Positions 44,755 through 56,994 of a DNA stretch of 64,000 bases are shown here, piece after piece. Numbering within the stretch: the first letter of the stretch is position 1; every line of letters starts with the position of its first letter. Both the position numbers and the translations under genes were made by a program. The stretch covers positions 250,513,135 through 250,577,134 of the forward strand of contig NC_053037.3 of assembly GCF_002575655.3 (NCBI RefSeq). The letters run 5' to 3'. The notes under the pieces are model-generated. The model was given only the letters and a program-made list of their open reading frames with translations, had not been told where the DNA came from and did not search any database. This DNA is from Aegilops tauschii subsp. strangulata (lineage: Eukaryota; Streptophyta; Magnoliopsida; Poales; Poaceae).

Positions 44755-47700
44755 TTAAGTGTAAAAATGGCGGAGCAGTTCTGCATTCCAAGCACATGGC
44801 TCGTCCTTCTTGTGTTCCACATTGTAGAGGTGATATGCTCCATTGTGGAGCACCTTGGTGATGATGAAGGGACCTTCCCAAGCAGGAGAAAGCTTGTGGG
44901 GCCGTTGCTGATCCACTCGGAGCACAAGGTCACCTTCCTGAAATGCTCGACCTCGCACGTTTCTGGCATGGAATCGACGGAGGTCTTGCTGATAAATTGT
45001 CGACCGGATCAAAGCCATCTCTCTTTCTTCTTCCAGAAGGTCAACAACATCTTGTCGAGCTTGTTCTGCTTCAGCTTCTGAAAAAAGTTCTACCCGGGGC
45101 GCGTTGTGAAGCAAATCACTCGGCAACACGGCTTCAGCCCCATAGACCATGAAGAAAGGGGTACGACCAGTCGACCGATTTGGCATTGTTCTCAATCCCC
45201 AAAGGACTGATGATAACTCGTCCACCCAAGCACCAGCCGCATACTTGAGGTCACGCATCAACCGGGGTTTCAGCCCTTGGAGGATCAAACCATTTGCTCT
45301 CTCTGCCTGCCCATTCGACTGTGGATGCGCGATAGACGCGTAGTCGACCCGAGTTCCTTGGGAGGCGCAGAATGCTCTAAACTCATCAGAATCAAAGCTG
45401 GAGCCATTATCCGTGATAATACTGTGAGGGACTCCATATCTGAACGTCAGCTCTCTAATGAAACTGATGGCAGTGCCTGAATCGAGATTCTTGATGGGCT
45501 TGGCTTCGATCCATTTAGTGAACTTGTCGACTGCTACAAGCAAATGAGTAAAACCTCTTCTGCCAGTCCTCAGGGGTCCAACCATATCCAATCCCCAAAT
45601 AGCAAATGGCCACATGAGTGGGATGGTCTTCAAGGCTGATGCAGGCTTGTGTGACACGTTGGAGTAGAACTGACAACCTTCACATTTGTCGACTATATCT
45701 TTTGCCATCTCATTTGCTCGAGGCCAATAGAATCCCGCTTGGTATGCTTTGGCCACGATGGTCCGAGAGGACGCATGGTGACCACAGGTCCCCGAGTGGA
45801 TATCATTGAGGATCATTCGACCTTCTTCTGGCGTGATGCATCGCTGAGCAACTCCAGTAACACTCTCTCTGAAAAGCCATCCACCTATCACGGTGAAGGC
45901 TTTGGATCGACAGATAATCTGATGGGCCTCATCTTCATCTTTCGGAAGTTCCTTTCTGAGCAGGTATGCAATATAAGGCACCGTCCAATCGGGGGTGACG
46001 ACCAAAACCTCCATGATGAGGTCGACCACGGCTGGAATTTCAACTTCAGTCAGATCAGTAGAACTTTTTGCTTGCGGGGGCTCTTCTGTGAAAGGATCCT
46101 CTTGAACTGACGGTGTGTGAAGATGCTCCAAGAACACATTGTTGGGAATGAGCTCCCGCTTAGAATCTATCTTTGCCAAGTCATCGCCTGCTCGATTTTT
46201 CAGTCGGGGTATATGGTGGAGCTCTAACCCTTCAAACTTCTTTTCTAACTTTCTCACTGCATTGCAATAGCCAGTCATAGCTGGGCTTCTGATGTCCCAC
46301 TCTTTCATCACTTGATTAACCACTAAATCTGAGTCGCGGTAAACCATTAGGCGACGAACGCCGAGTGTAATGGCCATACGCAACCAATACAGAAGTGCCT
46401 CATATTCAGCTTCGTTGTTGGAAGAATCAAAGTGGATCTGGAGAACGTAACTGAGCTTGTCACCTCGTGGGGATACTAGGACTACCCTAGCAACAGAACC
46501 ATTCAGTATCTTGGATCCATCAAAGAACATAGTCCAATGCTCCGAGTGAATCTGAGTCGGTTGTTGCTGCTCAACCCACTCGGCGAGGAAATCTGCTACG
46601 GCTTGGGACTTGATTGCTTTCTTTGCCTCAAACTTGATATCCAACGGAAGGAGTTCAATCGCCCATTTTGCCACTCGACCAGTTGCATCTCTGTTGTTCA
46701 GAATTTCTGACAATGGAGCGTCGCTGACGACTGTAATCGAATGATCTGAGAAGTAATGTGCAACCTTCTTCATGGTCAAGTAAATTCCATAAACAAGCTT
46801 CTGATAATGCGGATATCTCTGCTTGGATGGAGTCAAGACTTCAGAAATATAGTATACTGGGCGCTGAACCTTGTAGGCTTTACCTTCTTCTTCCCGCTCG
46901 ATAATGAGTACTGTACTGACAACTTGTCCAGTGGCTGCAATATAAAGCAGTAAAGGCTCTTTGCTGATTGGGGCAGCAAGCACTGGCGGGATGGAAAGCA
47001 GGGTTTTGAGCTCTGCAAACGCTGCGTCAGCTTCAGGAGTCCACTCGAACTTATCAGATTTCTTCATCAGTCGGTAAAGAGGCAATGCCTTTTCACCGAG
47101 ACGAGAGATGAATCGACTCAAAGCGGCCAAACAACCAGTGAGCTTCTGAACATCATGCGCACGCACAGGGCGCTTCATTCGGAGGATTGCGCCAACTTTC
47201 TCTGGGTTTGCATCCATCCCTTGTTCGGAAACAAGGAAACCGAGTAACTTTCCACCTGGGACTCTGAATGTGCACTTCGACGGATTAAGCTTTGATATCA
47301 TATCTCCTCAGGTTGGCAAAGGTTTCAGCGAGGTCAGTCAGCAGGTCGGAACCTTTATGCGACTTAACCACGATGTCATCCATGTATGCTTCCACATTCT
47401 GACTGATTTGAGTGAGCAGGCACTTCTGTATCATGAGCATGAATGTGGCACCAGCATTCTTAAAAGCTGTTTTTATCTCGTCGGGTCCATACAGTCGGAT
47501 CTGATGGTACCCGGAATAAGCGTCCAAAAAGGACAATCGCTCACATCCCGCAATCGAGTCAACAATCTGATCGATGGGGGGAAGAGGGAAGTGATCCTTC
47601 GGGCAGGCCCGATTGATATGCTTGAAGTCGATGCACATGCGAAGTGAATCATCTTTCTTGGGAACCATGACGACATTGGCGAGCCACTCGGAGTGGTATA

Positions 47701-47923
47701 TCTCTCGGATGAACTCAGCTGCCAGAAGCCGAGCCACCTCCTCGCCAATGGCCTTCCTCTTCTCCACGGCGGACCGACGGAGATGCTCTTTGACAGGTTT
47801 TGCTTTCGGGTCGACTCGCAAACGGTGCTCAACTAGTCTCCTGGGTACACCTGGCATGTCAGAAGGCTTCCATGCAAAGATGTCCCAGTTCTCACAGAGG
47901 ATCTGGATGAGCGCTTCTTCCTA
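44755..47923 (-). pseudogene. Retand pol: RT, RNase H, archaeal-type RNase H, integrase
   Basis: RT runs from about 47923 (stop TAG at 47921-47923 where the frame enters) through PPIDQIVD and YMDD. An in-frame deletion at about 47464 joins KTAF directly to KNAGAT, removing the segment with the MPFGL motif. A one-base insertion near 47289 shifts frame. From 47301 to 44755 the frame is open for 848 codons: RT thumb, RNase H (VVSDAPLSE, a changed catalytic context), second RNase H (MFFDGS, NNEAEYEAL, YRDSDLVV), integrase HHCC (GHHASS...CEGCQ) and DDE core (GLDMVGP, ITDNGSSF, GQAERANG), with a C-terminal LSPAWEGPF region. The RT is dead; the integrase half is intact by eye. Confidence 0.88.
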
Positions 47924-49163
47924 TTTGCTGTCGAGTGTTGTTGAAATATGAGTCAGAGCAGCATTGGGATCGGTCGGGTGAATGTGAACTGGCTTCGTTT
48001 CACCAGAAGATGAAATGCAGATTCTGAAGCAGGCTTCTTGGCACGCAACAAATCACTCGGATCTGCGTTCTTCTGATATTCTTGCATTTCCACTGCTGCC
48101 ATCTGTTCATCAGCGATCTTTGAGCCCTTCTGGAGGCACTCTTCCGCTCTCTGCTGATTACCAGTGACTGTGATCACGCCCTTGGGACCAGGCATCTTCA
48201 GCTTGAGGTATACGTAACATGGTCGAGCCATGAAACGGGCATATGCAGGTCTGCCCAGAATAGCATGATAGGCACTGTGAAAATCCACAACTTCAAATGT
48301 CAACTTTTCTTTGAGGTAATTCTTTGAATCACCGAAAACCACGTCAAGAGTGGTCTGGCCGAGTGAATCGGCTTTCTTCCCAGGGATGGCGCTGTGGAAC
48401 CGCATGTTGCTTTCACTGAGTTTGGACATCAGAACGGCCATCCCCCTGAGGGTCTCGGCATACAAAATATTCAAGCCACTGCCACCATCCATCAGTACTT
48501 TGGTCAGTCGGGTGCCCCCAACGACCGGGTCGACCACCAATGCTTGCCTCCCGAGGGTGGCTACGTGTGCTGGGTGATCGGACTGGTCGAATGTGAGAGT
48601 CTTTGACCACTTCAAATATGTCATTGTTGCCGGGGCAACCATGTTCACCTCTCTATTTATGACTTTCAGTCGGCTTTTGCTCTCGACGTCAGCAAAAATC
48701 ATTGAGGTGGAATTGACATTGGGAAAACCATCATCCTCCTCTTTGTCTTCATCTTTATCAGATTCTTTCTCTTTCTCACTGGGTTGGTTCTCTCGGAACT
48801 GCTGGATAAGGAGTCGACACTGTCGAGTGGTATGCTTGGGATAAATCAGGTTCCCCTCTTCATCCTTCTTGCTATGTATATGACACGGCAAATCCAACAC
48901 ATCATTTCATGCTTGATCTTTTACCTTCTTGGGGACCCAGGGCCCCTTAGGCTTTCCCTTGAACTTTCCTTGGGTCACAACTGCAGCCTCTCCAGGACCC
49001 GCGGGCTCGGCTTTGCGCTTCTGCTTCCGATTGGAATTACCTCCTCTGGTGTCCTGGCCGACTGGTTTGCTCTTGCCACTACGGAGCCGGTCTTCTTCCT
49101 CGCCGTTAACGTACCAAGTGGCTATTTCCATCATTTGGGTCAGGGTCATGTCTCTTGTCCGAC
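47924..49163 (-). pseudogene. Retand gag C-terminus and protease (truncated)
   Basis: Fragment begins at the CRW-B junction 49163. It has a basic linker (NSNRKQKRKAEP), a TGA at 48907-48909, a Cys/His-containing segment (PCHIHSKK...TTRQC), then an aspartic protease with VLMDGGSGLN and AILGRPAYARFMA. A frameshift near 48010 separates it from the NWDIFAWKPSD link into RT. Confidence 0.8.
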
Positions 49164-49807
49164 TGATAGAGGCAAAGGTGTCCCGTCTTTCGATGAGATG
49201 GTGGCTATCGTTTTGGAGGAAGTCGACTTTGACGATCCGACTACGAACGTGCGAGGACGTCGCACCTTAGCAATCGCTAAACCAACTCCGAGAGGTTATT
49301 GACCACACCGGAGCACGATCAACCTGACCACGAAGGTCTGTTTCCTGCAGGCAAACGAAGAACAAGCAAGAAACTAAGATTGCAATCTAGATATTGCGAA
49401 TATAAGAGGAAAGCTTTATTGATCAAGGTGGGGTTCTGTGACGCCTTTGTCTGGTCATTGAACACAAACGAAGTACGTGAAGTTGCAGCTATGGCGAACT
49501 TTTAATATAAACAAAACCCAAAGTCTAAACGGTGCCCTAAGGGCTGTATATATGGAGGAAGAGGGGGGAATTTCGTGGCCCTCGGGGAAGGGGTCCGAAA
49601 CCAACCCTATCTCTTGTTTCCCCACACATACGGACTCTAAAAACAGCCTATACTTATGTATTTCGAAATTACATGGGCCTGACCCAATAATAAGGTGACG
49701 CAGCACCTAGAATAGCCTCTGGACGAAATTTATGAAGTGGCATCTTGTATATTTCGTCCAAGGCGTCATTCACTCCTTATGGTGGCTTCAAAGTCCTGAA
49801 ATCATCA
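49164..49807 (-). repeat. CRW-B 3' LTR
   Basis: 644 bp; on the plus strand it reads TGATAGAGG... to ...AATCATCA. Same sub-type as the LTR at 31-675. Confidence 0.92.
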
Positions 49808-51689
49808 CTTGTAACTCCGTTCTTGTTCCCCTTGCGCATGCCATCAACTCCATGCTTGTTCTTGCTCCAATGTTCATCCTTCTCCAAGCTAGGCCCTTCA
49901 TTTGTAAGCAAAACAAAAGTATCCAATTTAGGCAGCATCATATTCTCATGAACATTAGAATCATTACCAAGAAACGAATGAACATTAGGAAACCATACAC
50001 AATTTCAAAAGGGCACATCTTAGTAGTAGAATGCAATGAACGATTATAAGCAAACTCAATATGAGGCAAGCATTCTTCCCACATTTTCTTATTATTCTTC
50101 AAAACAGCCCTAAGCATAGTAGACAATGTTCTATTGACTACTTTAGTTTGTCCATCAGTTTGGGGGTGACAAGTAGTACTAAAAAGCAGTTTAGTCCCCA
50201 ACTTAGCCCAATAACATCTCCAAAAGTGGCTAAGAAATTTAGTATCACGATCTGGAACGATAGTATTTGGCACACCATGCAAGCGAATAATTTCACGAAA
50301 GAACAAATCAGCAACATTAACAACATCATCGCTTTTATGACATGGTATAAAGTGTGCCATTTTTGAGAATCTATCCACGACAGCAAATATGCTATCCCTC
50401 CCCTTCTTTGTTCGAGGTAAACCTAAAACAAAGTCCATAGATATATCCTCCCAAGGAACACTAGGTACAGGCAAAGGCATATATAAACCGTGAGGATTGA
50501 GTCGTGACTTAGCTTTTTGACATGTGGTGCAGCGAGCAACAAAACGCTCAACATCCCGTCTCATCTTTGGCCAAAAGAAATGTGTAGCAAGTATATCCTC
50601 CGTCTTCTTCACGCCAAAGTGTCCCATTAGTCCTCCTCCATGCGCCTCCTGCAACAACAAAAGACGAACGGAGCTAGCTGGAATGCATAGCTTGTTAGCA
50701 CGAAACACAAATCCATCATTAACGACGAACTTGTTCCATGTTCTACCTTCTTTACAATTCTGCAATACATCTTTAAATTCAGCATCATGCACATATTGAT
50801 CTTTGATGGTCTCCAAACCAAATATTTTAAAGTCAAGTTGTGAAAGCATAGTATAACGACGAGACAATGCATCAGCAATAACATTTTCTTTACCCTTCTC
50901 GTGTTTAATGACATAAGGGAAAGTCTCAATGAATTCAACCCATTTAGCATGTGTACGGTTCAGTTTTGCTTGACTTTTAATGTGTTTCAAAGATTCATGA
51001 TCAGAATGTATAACAAATTCTTTGGGCCATAAATAATGTTGCCATGTTTCTAAAGTCCGAACAAGAGCATATAATTCTTTATCATAAGTAGAATAGTTCA
51101 GACTAGGCCCACTCAATTTTTCAGAAAAGTATGCAACAGGTTTGCCATCTTGTAATAACACACCTCCTAATCCAATTCCACTAGCATCACATTCAAGCTC
51201 AAAAGTCTTATTAAAATCAGGAAGTTGGAGTAAAGGAGCATGTGTCAACTTATCTTTCAATACCGTGAAGGCTTCTTCCTGTGCGGTACCCCAAACAAAA
51301 GGCACATCCTTCTTTGTAAGCTCGTTGAGAGGTGTAGCAATGGTGCTAAAATCTCTCACAAAACGCCTATAGAAACCAGCGAGTCCAAGAAAACTTCGCA
51401 CTTGTGTGACCGTTTTGGGCTGCGGCCAACTCTCAATAGCTTCAATCTTGGCTTTATCAACTTCAATTCCCTATGGAGTAACAACATAGCCAAGAAAAGA
51501 TACTCGGTCGGTGCAAAAGGTGCACTTCCCGAGGTTACCAAACAAACGTGCATCACGTAGAGCAATAAAAACAACACTTAAATGTTCCAAATGTTCTTCC
51601 AAAGATTTGCTATAAATCAGTATATCATCAAAATAGACTACCACAAATCGTCCAATGAAAGCATGTAAAACTTCGTTCATTAGTGTCAT
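49777..51689 (-). pseudogene. CRW-B pol fragment
   Basis: RT from the helix before YFDD (51624-51635), a TAG at 51471-51473 (VVTP-stop-GIE), RNase H, and integrase with zinc region and an intact DDE triad ([19 protein letters not shown]: here the family Glu reads Lys). About 530 bp of the integrase C-terminus is deleted at about 49977, where YGFL is joined to tail sequence with a repeated ATGAACATTAG at the join. Frame ends in the LTR at 49777. Confidence 0.85.
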
Positions 51690-51873
51690 TGATGAGGACA
51701 TGACTACCTTGGATACGACCAAAAATATTGCATACATGCATATTTGTCAGGTGATTTCTAGTGCAAATTATTCAATAATCTATTTATGTTATCCAGAATA
51801 AAAATACTTCACACACTTTTGTGTTTTGTCTAATTGCATGTGTATGGGACATTTGTACAATCCACATATGAAG
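51690..51873. mobile_element. Unassigned 184-bp segment, possible fragment of another CR-type LTR
   Basis: Between the CRW-B break and the B' LTR. It starts TGATGAGGACATG, the kind of start seen in CRM-clade LTRs, and is AT-rich. It has no similarity to the CRW LTR used elsewhere in this window. Identity not established. Confidence 0.35.
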
Positions 51874-52605
51874 TGATAGAGGCAAAGGTGTCCCGTCTTT
51901 CGATGAGATGATGGATATCGCTTTGGTGGAAGTCGACTTTGACGATCCGACTACGAACGTGCGATGACGTCGCGCCTTAGCAATCGCTAAACCAACTCCG
52001 AGAGGTTATTGACCACGCCGGAGCACGATCAACCTGACCACGAGTGTCTGTTTCCTGCGAGCAAACGAAGAACAAGCAAGAAACTGAGGTTGCAATCTGG
52101 ATATTGCGAATATAAGATGAAAGCTTTATTGATCAAAGGTGGGGTTCTGTGACGCCTTTGTCTGGTCGTTGAACACAAACGAAGTACGCGAAGTTGCAGC
52201 TATGGCGAACTTTTAATCTAAACAAAATCCAAAGTCTAAACGACGCCCTAAGGGCTGTATATATGGAGGAAGAGGGGGGAATTTCGTGGCCCTTGGGGAA
52301 GGGGTCCGAAACAAACCCTATCTCTTGTTTCCCCGCACATACGGACTCTAAAAACAGCCTATACTCAAGTATTTCGAAATTACATGGGCCTGGCCCAATA
52401 ATAAGGTGACGCAGCACCTAGAATAGCCTCTGGACGAAAGTTATGAAGTAGCATCTTGTATATTTCGTCCAAGGCTTCATGCACGCATTATGGTGGCTTC
52501 AACGTCCTGAAATCATCACTTGTAAATCCGTTCTTGTCCCCCATGCGCATGCCATCATCTCCATGCTTGTTCTTGCTCCAATGTTCATCCTTCCCAAAGC
52601 TAGGC
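51874..52605 (-). mobile_element. CRW-B': 3' LTR plus 87 bp of integrase tail
   Basis: LTR 51874-52518 (645 bp) followed by tail sequence up to AGCTAGGC, where the CRW-C LTR begins. This is a CRW copy interrupted by another CRW inserted in its integrase tail. Confidence 0.88.
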
Positions 52606-53240
52606 TGATAGAGGCAAAGGTGTCCCGTCTTTCGATGAGATGATGGATATCGCTTTGATGGAAGTCGACTTTGACGATCCGACTACGAACGTGCGAGGAC
52701 GTCGCGCCTTAGCAATCGCTAAACCAACTCCGAGAGGTTATTGACCACGCCGGAGCACAATCAACCTGACCACGAGGGTCTGTTTCCTGCGAGCAAACGA
52801 AGAACAAGCTAGAAACTGAGATTGCAATCTGGATATTGCGAATATAAGATGAAAGCTTTATTGATCAAGGTGGGGTTCTGTGATGCCTTTGTCTGGTCGT
52901 TGAACACAAACGAAGTACGCGAAGTTGCAACTATGGCGAACTTTTTAATCTAAACAAAACCCAAAGTCTAAACGACGCCCTAAGGGCTGTATATATGGAG
53001 GAAGAGGGGGGAATTTCGTGGCCCTTGGGGAAGGGGTCCAAAACCAACCCTATCTCTTGTTTCCCCACGCATACGGACTCTAAAAATAGCCTATACTCAA
53101 GTATTTCGAAATTACATGGGCCTGGCCCAATAATAAGGTGACGCAGCACCTAGAATAGCCTCTGGACGAAAGTTATGAAGTATATTTCGTCCAAGGCTTC
53201 ATGCACGCACTATGGTGGCTTCAACGTCCTGAAATCATCA
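52606..53240 (-). repeat. CRW-C 3' LTR
   Basis: 635 bp with a deletion of about 10 bp near its start (GCATCTTGTA missing beside TATTTCGTCC). Outer flank is TAGGC. Confidence 0.92.
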
Positions 53241-56077
53241 CTTGTAACTCCGTTCTTGTTCCCCATGCGCATGCCATCATCTCCATGCTTGTTCTTGCTC
53301 CAATGTTCATCCTTCTCAAAGCTAGGCCCTTCATTTGTAAGCAAAACAAATGTATCCAATTTAGGCAGCATCATATTCTCATGAACATTAGAATCATTAC
53401 CAAGAAACGAAAGTACCTGGTAATTTAATGGCGTGCGCGAACCCTAGTAATTGGTCCAGTATGTATAGCAGCAGGGGCTGTGGGTGTAACAATGGTATTG
53501 ATGTCCTCATCATCCTCCCCTTCTTGAAATGAAGTCGTCCTCGACGGAAGCTCATCTCCCTCACCCAAATAAGGCTTCAAATATGCAATGTTAAAAGTGG
53601 GACTAACCCCAAAATCTGCAGGCAACTCAAGTTTATATGCATTATCATTTATTTTCTCTAACACCTTAAAAGGACCATCAGCACGTGGCATTAGCTTTGA
53701 TTTGCGCAAATCAGGAAATCTATCCTTACGCAAATGTAACCAAACAAGATCTCCAGGTGCAAACACAACATGTTTTCTACCCTTATCTCCAGCAAGTTTA
53801 TATTTAGCATTCATACGCTCAATATTTTCCTTAGTTAACTCGTGCATTTTTAACCTCAATTCAGCACGTTGTTTAGCATCAAAATTAACCTTCTCCGAAG
53901 ATGGAAGAGGCAACAAATCAATAGGTGCACGAGGTAGGAAACCATACACAATTTCAAAAGGGCACATCTTAGTAGTAGAATGCAATGAACGATTATAAGC
54001 AAACTCAATATGAGGCAAGCATTCTTCCCACATTTTCTTATTATTCTTCAGAACAGCCCTAAGCATAGTAGACAATGTTCTATTACTACTTCAGTTTGTC
54101 CATCGGTTTGGGGGTGACAAGTAGTACTAAAAAGCAGTTTAGTCCCCAACTTAGCCCATAAACATCTCCAAAAGTGGCTAAGAAATTTAGTATCACGATC
54201 GGAAACAATAGTATTTGGCACACCATGCAAGCGAATAATTTCACGAAAGAACAAATCCGCAACATTAACAGCATCATCGATTTTATGACATGGTATAAAG
54301 TGTGCCATTTTCGAGAATCTATCCACGATAACAAATATGCTATCCCTCCCCTTGTTTGTTCAAGGTAAACCTAAAACAAAGCCCATAGATATATCCTCCC
54401 AAGGAACACTAGGTACAGCCAAAGGCATATATAAACCATGAGGATTGAGTCGTGACTTAGCTTTTTGACATGTAGTGCAGCGAGCAACAAAACGCTCAAC
54501 ATCCCGTCTCATCTTTGGCCAAAAGAAATGTGTAGCAAGTACGTCCTCTGTCTTCTTCACGCCAAAGTGTCCCATTAATCCTCCTCCATGCGCCTCCTGC
54601 AACAACAAAAGACGAAGAGAGCTAGCTGGAATGCATAGCTTGTTAGCACGAAACACAAATCCATCATTAACGACAAACTTGTTCCAGGTTCTTCCTTCTT
54701 TACAATTCTGCAAAACATCTTTAAAATCAGCATCATGCACATATTGATCTTTGATGGTCTCCAAACCAAATATTTTGAAGTCAAGTTGTGAAAGCATAGT
54801 ATAGCGACGAGACAATGCATCAGCAATAACATTTTCTTTACCCTTCTTGTGTTTAATGACATAAGGGAAAGTTTCAATGAATTCAACCCATTTAGCATGT
54901 CTACGATTCAGTTTAGCTTGAGTTTTAATACGTTTCAAAGATTCATGATCAGAATGTATAACAAATTCTTTGGGCCATAAATAATGTTGCCATGTTTCTA
55001 AAGTCCGAACAAGAGCATATAGTTCTTTATCATAAGTAGAATAATTCAGACTAGGCCCACTCAATTTTTCAAAAAAGTATGCAACAGGTTTACCATCTTG
55101 TAATAACACACCTCCTAATCCAATTCCACTAGCATCACATTCAAGCTCAAAAGTCTTATTAAAATCAGGAAGTTGGAGTAAAGGAGCATGTGTCAACTTA
55201 TCTTTCAATACCGTGAAGGCTTCTTCCTGTGCGGTACCCCAAACAAAAGGCACATCCTTCTTTGTAAGCTCGTTGAGAGGTGCAGCAATGGTGCTCAAAT
55301 CTCTCACAAAACGCCTATAGAAACCAGCGAGTCCAAGAAAACTCCGCACTTGTGTGACCGTTTTGTGCTACGGCCAACTCTCAATAGCTTCAATCTTGGC
55401 TTTATCAACTTCAATTCCCTGTGGAGTAACAACATAGCCAAGAAAAGATACTCGGTCGGTGCAAAAGGTGCACTTCCCAAGGTTACCAAACAAACGTGCA
55501 TCACGTAGAGCAATAAAAATAGCACGTAAATGTTCCAAATGTTCTTCCAAAGATTTGCTATAAATCAGTATATCATCAAAATAGACTACCACAAATTGTC
55601 CAATGAAAAAGCACGTAAAACTTCGTTCATTAGTCTCATGAAAGTACTAGGTGCATTAGTTAACCCAAAAGGCATGACTAACCACTCATATAAACCAAAC
55701 TTAGTTTTAAATGCAGTTTTCCATTCATCTCCCAATTTCATACGAATTTGATGGTATCCACTACGCAAATCAACTTTGGAGAATATTGTAGAGCCACTCA
55801 ATTCATCACGCATATCATCTAGCCTAGGAATAGGATGACGATAACGAATAGTAATATTATTAATGCCTCTACAATCAACACACATACGCGATGTACCATC
55901 CTTTTTAGGCACTAGTATAATAGGAACAACACAAGGACTAAGAGATTCGCGTATATAACCTTTGTCGAGCAGCTCCTGTACTTGACGCATAATCTCCTTC
56001 GTCTCCTCTGGATTGGTACGGTATGGTGCACGGTTGGGTAGCGATGCACCAGGAATTAAGTCAATTTGATGCTCAAT
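53241..56077 (-). pseudogene. CRW-C pol (RT, RNase H, integrase)
   Basis: Reads from [11 protein letters not shown] at 56077 through RT (YFDD near 55575), RNase H and integrase. Defects: one-base insertion near 55605, TAG at 55368-55370, first integrase catalytic Asp changed to Gly (ISMGFV), TGA at 54360-54362, a one-base loss near 54083 in the GQTEVV segment, and a frameshift in the tail near 53425. The Gly, the TGA and the 54083 shift are shared with CRW-D; the first two defects are not. Confidence 0.88.
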
Positions 56078-56381
56078 TGATGAGGACATCAATACCATTG
56101 TTACACCCACAGTCCCTGCTGCTATACATACTGGACCAATTACTAGAGCTCGCGCACGCCAATTAAATTACCAGGTACTTTCGTTTCTTGGTAATGATTC
56201 TAATGTTCATGAGAATATGATGCTGCCTAAATTGGATACATTTGTTTTGCTTACAAATGAAGGGCCTAGCTTTGAGAAGGATGAACATTGGAGCAAGAAC
56301 AAGCATGGAGATGATGGCATGCGCATGGGGAACAAGAACGGAGTTACAAGTGATGATTTCAAGACGTTGAAGCCACCATAA
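56078..56381 (+). pseudogene. CRW integrase tail fragment after the inversion junction
   Basis: Starts at [10 protein letters not shown] directly after CRW-C RT sequence in the opposite orientation, and reads in frame to SDDFKTLKPP and TAA at 56379-56381 inside the LTR. No upstream integrase belongs to it. Confidence 0.88.
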
Positions 56382-56605
56382 TGCGTGCATGAAGCCTTGG
56401 ACGAAATATACAAGATGCTACTTCATAACTTTCGTCCAGAGGCTATTCTAGGTGCTGCGTCACCTTATTATTGGGCCAGGCCCATGTAATTTCGAAATAC
56501 ATAAGTATAGGCTGTTTTTAGAGTCCGTATGTGTGGGGAAACAAGAGATAGGGTTGGTTTCGGACCCCTTCCTCAAGGGCCACGAAATTCCCCCCTCTTC
56601 CTCCA

Positions 56606-56611
56606 TATATA
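56606..56611 (+). promoter_or_regulatory. Putative TATA box, CRW-D LTR
   Basis: TATATA in the same context as at 286-291. CRW-D gag-pol lies 1.6 kb downstream. Confidence 0.55.
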
Positions 56612-56737
56612 CAGCCCTTAGGGCGTCGTTTAGACTTTGGGTTTTGTTTAGATTAAAAGTTCGCCATAGCTGCAACTTCGCGTACTTCGTTTGTGTTCAG
56701 CGACCAGACAAAGGCGTCACAGAACTCCACCTTGATC

Positions 56738-56743
56738 AATAAA
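56738..56743 (+). terminator. Putative polyadenylation signal, CRW-D LTR
   Basis: AATAAA 132 bp after the TATA-like motif, as in the other LTR copies. Confidence 0.45.
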
Positions 56744-56994
56744 GCTTTCATCTTATATTCGCAATATCCAGATTGCAATCTCAGTTTCTTGCTTGTTCTT
56801 CGTTTGCTCGCAGGAAACAGACCCTCGTGGTCAGGTTGATCGTGCTCCGGCGTGGTCGATAACCTCTCGGAGTTGGTTTAGCGATTGCTAAGGCGCGACG
56901 TCCTCGCACGTTCGTAGTCGGATCGTCAAAGTCGACTTCCACCAAAGCGATATCCATCATCTCATCGAAAGACGGGACACCTTTGCCTCTATCA

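Larger units (their letters stand above)
41269..49163 (-). mobile_element. Tat/Retand-lineage Ty3-gypsy element, internal part only
   Basis: Minus-strand element with gag end, protease, RT, RNase H, a second archaeal-type RNase H and integrase. The extra RNase H marks the Tat lineage. Beyond the integrase lie tandem repeats and a spliced antisense ORF, also typical of that lineage. Neither LTR is in the window: the left is cut by the CRW-A LTR at 41268 and the right by the CRW-B LTR at 49164. I do not assign a Triticeae family name. Confidence 0.85.
49164..51689 (-). mobile_element. CRW-B, truncated minus-strand copy
   Basis: 3' LTR, integrase tail, then part of integrase, RNase H and the C-terminal half of RT. 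It ends inside RT at about 51689 where CRW homology stops. No 5' LTR or gag. The outer flank of the LTR (CCGAC, 49159-49163) is the only half of a TSD available. Confidence 0.88.
52606..56077 (-). mobile_element. CRW-C, truncated minus-strand copy
   Basis: 3' LTR (52606-53240), integrase tail, integrase, RNase H and most of RT. It stops at 56077, inside the RT N-terminal region, at an inversion junction. Coding part 53436-56077 is an inverted copy of CRW-D 60462-63100 and shares its disabling mutations. Confidence 0.9.
55846..56745. repeat. Left copy of the tandem duplication (partner 63101-64000)
   Basis: The 900 bp here match the last 900 bp of the window at a constant offset of 7,255 bp. 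It contains the end of CRW-C, the inversion junction, the integrase tail and most of an LTR. I noticed three substitutions and no indel. Confidence 0.93.
56351..56994 (+). repeat. CRW-D 5' LTR
   Basis: 644 bp, TGATGATTTC to CTATCA. TATA-like TATATA at 56606-56611 and AATAAA at 56738-56743. Like the LTR at 31, it follows integrase-tail sequence, so it is both the 3' end of one body and the 5' end of the next. Confidence 0.93.

Noticed and set aside
45149..48610. Plus-strand open frames opposite the Retand pol
   Set aside because: Shadows of the minus-strand polyprotein; the true antisense ORF lies further left, outside pol.
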